Source: Conidiobolus incongruus B7586
Taxonomy: Eukaryota; Entomophthoromycota; Entomophthoromycetes; Entomophthorales; Conidiobolaceae
Assembly: GCA_000697335.1 (NCBI GenBank)
Contig: JNEM01016474.1
Span: forward strand, 1 to 10,543
Length of the DNA: 10,543 nucleotides
Direction of reading: 5' to 3'
Position numbers and translations under genes: made by a program. The notes under the pieces are model-generated. The model did not search any database and was not told where the DNA came from. It saw nothing but the letters and a program-made list of their open reading frames with translations. Shown piece by piece: positions 8,182 to 10,543 of this stretch (position 1 is the stretch's first letter; every line of letters begins with the position of its first letter).

Positions 8182-8217
8182 ATGAAATTGAATATTAATG
8201 ACAACTTGGATTTATAA
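8182..8217 (+). other. Possible upstream ORF overlapping the regulator start
   Basis: An ATG at 8182 opens an 11-codon frame ending in TAA at 8215-8217, which overlaps the main ATG at 8198 in another frame. If the transcript begins near the expected distance from the TATA element, ribosomes would meet this ATG first. It could then lower or condition translation of the regulator. Confidence 0.3.
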
Positions 8218-9844
8218 TATTATTAAATATGACCCAAACCAAAATATTCCAAAATCCGAAGTGAGTGCTATATCGTGTGTAAGATGTTATCAGAGGAAGC
8301 AGAAGTGTGATAAAAAGTTACCCAAGTGCTCCAGGTGTCTAGGCTCCAACCAGAATTGTCAATATGCCAGGAACAGGGATAATTTTATCAGTATGAATAA
8401 CAATATAAGTACTGGATCTACTGCAGATAATCATAAGTCTTCGAAAAATTCTGCTCATACCTCAAAAACAACCCTTAGGAAAGTGGGAATGGTGGATGAT
8501 ATTCAAAAGAATAAAATTTTAGCGAATAATTTAGTCATTCAAATGAATACTCCCCCTGAATCTCTGAACAAGATTGGTAAACAAAGTTGGATCAAAACCG
8601 ACGTGCCATTGTCCTTCATGCAGGTCATCTTTGACTCGTTACTCAATCCTATGGAATCCGGCAATCTGTCGAAACTTGTTGCAGGAAATAGGGTAGGCGA
8701 CTTACATCAAATCATATATAATTCCACGTACTGGGATGAGCTTTACGATTTGTTTATGATTTATCATCACCCATATTACCCCTCTCTTAATATTAACCAC
8801 TTGAACTTTAAAAAATGTCATCCTTTTCTCAGATCCATGATCTACTGGTGTGGGTACAGATACAAGCTCAATAAGTCTCCTACACTTGAGGTTTACATGC
8901 GCTGGTACGCTTTATGTCAGATTAAGAAGTACAAGTGGCAGTGCTCACTGGAAGTTGCGCAAGCATTGTATATTGCATTTTTAACCTTCTTCTTTATGGG
9001 CGAATCTAAAACCTATATATCTATCTTGGCACATCTCACGCGGATAGTACATTTACTGGGGTACGATCACCTCACAGCATACTCTGGAATACCGGAGAGG
9101 ATTGCAGCGGATGCAAGTTTGTTATATAGTACAGTTGTCAGGGCTAACCTCATTGTGAGTGGAACGGGATACAAACCCTGTTATATTGTCAACCGACCCA
9201 AACTCAACAAATACAATGACTACCACTACCAACTGTTGCAACATGAGTACAGCGATAGAGATCTTGTCATCGCTCACTGCGTCACAAACTTGTCAGAGTA
9301 TAACGATATTGAGAAGCTACAAGTGTACTATAGTTATTTCCAGCGACGCCAGCCCCGAGGCATTTTAAGGAATGATCAAAAGCAACGCACTCTTCAAAAT
9401 GTGAGGATCTTATTCAGCAACATCATTGCAAGGTACCAACAACTGAGGGCGCAATACCCAACCTACGCAGCACTAATTGACGACTTTATCAATCTGGTGC
9501 AAATTAACCACCTGTTAGGGGTATACTTCGTACACGTGGAGCCCACAACCATTGATAATACTTCAAAGGTCGATATTCTCCAGTGCATTGACTTAGCGAA
9601 AAAACTGATAACACTGAGTCTCAAACTAAAATTCAACCTCAACTTTCAAAAGAACACAATCCTACAAGGTCTTTACATCAGTTTGAAACGCCTCAAGATG
9701 GAGTGCAGTCCCAGCGAGTTAAACTACTTGGAATTCCTTTTAAATGAAATCGATTTAATCTTAAATCAACATCATAATTTAAATGAACTAGGATTAATTC
9801 AAAAACGACTCACTGATCTTATTTTAAACCATAATGGTAATTAA
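8198..9844 (+). CDS. Zn2Cys6 transcription factor (intronless, 548 aa)
   Basis: A nuclear transcription factor by domain content; its targets are unknown. One continuous frame starts with an in-frame ATG and reaches TAA at 9842-9844. The zinc cluster is Cys27, 30, 37, 44, 47 and 54, with the same C-X2-C-X6-C-X6-C-X2-C-X6-C spacing as the gene at 1876; 17 of 28 positions in the cluster are identical, including KCDKK and PKCSRCL. A polar Ser/Asn-rich linker (about 60-110) follows. The regulatory region has HPYYPSLN at about 191-198, helices through FLTFFFMGES (about 261-270) and IVHLLGYDHL (about 283-292), laid out as in its paralogue. This marks a diverged fungal middle homology region. The C-terminal third is helical, Leu-rich and without a recognised motif. 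The middle and end of the gene are richer in G+C than its start. GTGAGT inside the frame at about 8261 resembles a donor, but read-through gives the intact cluster, so I leave it unspliced. Confidence 0.85.
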   Translation: MTTWIYNIIKYDPNQNIPKSEVSAISCVRCYQRKQKCDKKLPKCSRCLGSNQNCQYARNRDNFISMNNNISTGSTADNHKSSKNSAHTSKTTLRKVGMVDDIQKNKILANNLVIQMNTPPESLNKIGKQSWIKTDVPLSFMQVIFDSLLNPMESGNLSKLVAGNRVGDLHQIIYNSTYWDELYDLFMIYHHPYYPSLNINHLNFKKCHPFLRSMIYWCGYRYKLNKSPTLEVYMRWYALCQIKKYKWQCSLEVAQALYIAFLTFFFMGESKTYISILAHLTRIVHLLGYDHLTAYSGIPERIAADASLLYSTVVRANLIVSGTGYKPCYIVNRPKLNKYNDYHYQLLQHEYSDRDLVIAHCVTNLSEYNDIEKLQVYYSYFQRRQPRGILRNDQKQRTLQNVRILFSNIIARYQQLRAQYPTYAALIDDFINLVQINHLLGVYFVHVEPTTIDNTSKVDILQCIDLAKKLITLSLKLKFNLNFQKNTILQGLYISLKRLKMECSPSELNYLEFLLNEIDLILNQHHNLNELGLIQKRLTDLILNHNGN

Positions 9845-10343
9845 TAAGGGTACTTATCCAAAACTGATTTTGTAAAAAATATTTTATTTTCTTATAATTA
9901 AATTTAATTATTAATTCCAATTAACTTAACAATATATTAAAATATTTTTTATTTTAATTTCTATATTAATATTTTATACTACTATTTGAATATTCAATAT
10001 TAATGAAATCATCGTTAACATCATCTTCATTTTGAAAATTTTTTTGACAATTTTAATGTTACTAATAATTGATAATTTATATTTTTGTTTCAGTTTTAAT
10101 TTTTTTTCTTAAATAAAATGAAAAAAACATTATTTTAATATTAATAAAATTTTTATTAGAAAATTAATTATCAAAGTGTTTGATAAAATTTATAGAACTT
10201 TATTAATTAAAAATGTTTAAAATATTTATCAATTTATCTTTTGAATATTCTTAAATTTATATTACCCATTGAATAAACTTAACAATGCTTAAATTATCAT
10301 AATTTTCATAAATTTATAAACTTAATATTATGTAAGTAAAAAA
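9845..10343. other. AT-rich spacer after the second regulator
   Basis: No gene can be supported. The sequence is made of simple T- and A-rich runs. AATAAA-type signals occur only some distance after the stop, the clearest near 10110-10117, so the 3' end of the upstream gene cannot be placed. Confidence 0.5.
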
Positions 10344-10349
10344 ACCAAG

Positions 10350-10543
10350 TTTTGATCATTTGGATATTAGGGCACTGATGGAGAATAATCCTGTCAATTA
10401 CTCAAGAAACTCTGATTACTGCAGGATTTGAGAAGTCACATTGGAGATATCACATCCCATGAACTAGTTGATCCTATTACTTTCCACCCATAAGTCATTC
10501 ATGTCCACAAAAATCAACAATGGAACCTAATATAAGATTATCA
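10350..10543. other. Unresolved higher-GC patch at the right edge
   Basis: Composition shifts to a mix like that of the coding regions. Short protein-like open stretches occur in more than one + frame, but none is long or has a clear start, and no domain is recognisable. CCCATAAGTCATT (10487-10499) faintly echoes the shared promoter motif. It could be a gene edge cut by the window, a promoter, or decayed sequence. Confidence 0.3.

Noticed and set aside
9159-9368. 69-codon + frame inside the second Zn2Cys6 gene
   Set aside because: Out-of-frame shadow, Thr/Ser-rich, no support.
1-10543. CRISPR array, rRNA genes or bacterial operon features
   Set aside because: No regularly spaced repeats or rRNA-like sequence are present. 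Introns and Zn2Cys6 proteins mark a eukaryotic window, so ribosome-binding sites are not expected.

Overview
The window looks like nuclear DNA of a very AT-rich fungus. The support is two Zn2Cys6 binuclear-cluster transcription factors (a fungal family), three short GT-AG introns of 53-64 nt, TATA-like elements close upstream of the starts, and long gene-poor spacers in which some 60-base stretches hold only about four G or C. The strong AT bias and the divergent, Zn2Cys6-rich content would suit an early-diverging filamentous fungus such as an entomophthoralean (Conidiobolus-like), but that placement is inference.

Layout from left to right: 1-1480 is an extremely AT-rich spacer with no gene I can support. 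A compositional step near 1480-1500 leads into the promoter of the first Zn2Cys6 regulator (1876-3443, +, two exons, 504 aa). A fold-back-rich spacer (3444-4168) follows. Next is a small three-helix membrane protein (4169-4592, +), whose start is a 15-nt first exon; it weakly resembles the TMEM254/DUF4499 family. Convergent to it is a secreted alpha/beta hydrolase-fold protein (5933-4854, -, two exons, 340 aa). Its first exon encodes a signal peptide. Both the oxyanion-loop His and the nucleophile Ser of the family are replaced, so it is probably a pseudoenzyme. A spacer (5934-7007) holds a telobox-like motif and a long TA microsatellite. A compact, more GC-rich island at about 7008-7339 is arranged like a solitary LTR of the Ty3/gypsy type. 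After another AT-rich spacer comes the second Zn2Cys6 regulator (8198-9844, +, intronless, 548 aa). The right edge (about 10350-10543) again becomes richer in G+C but carries no gene I can close.

The two regulators share cluster spacing, an HPYYP motif and the same order of middle-region helices, so they are paralogues. Both promoters carry CCCATAACT(A/G)AAT followed by TTACT, just upstream of a TATA-like element and about 80 bp before the ATG. The membrane-protein promoter has a looser version. This suggests, without proving, co-regulation of several genes here. No enzymatic pathway is evident. The best candidates for new biology are the secreted, catalytically substituted hydrolase and the shared promoter architecture of the regulators.
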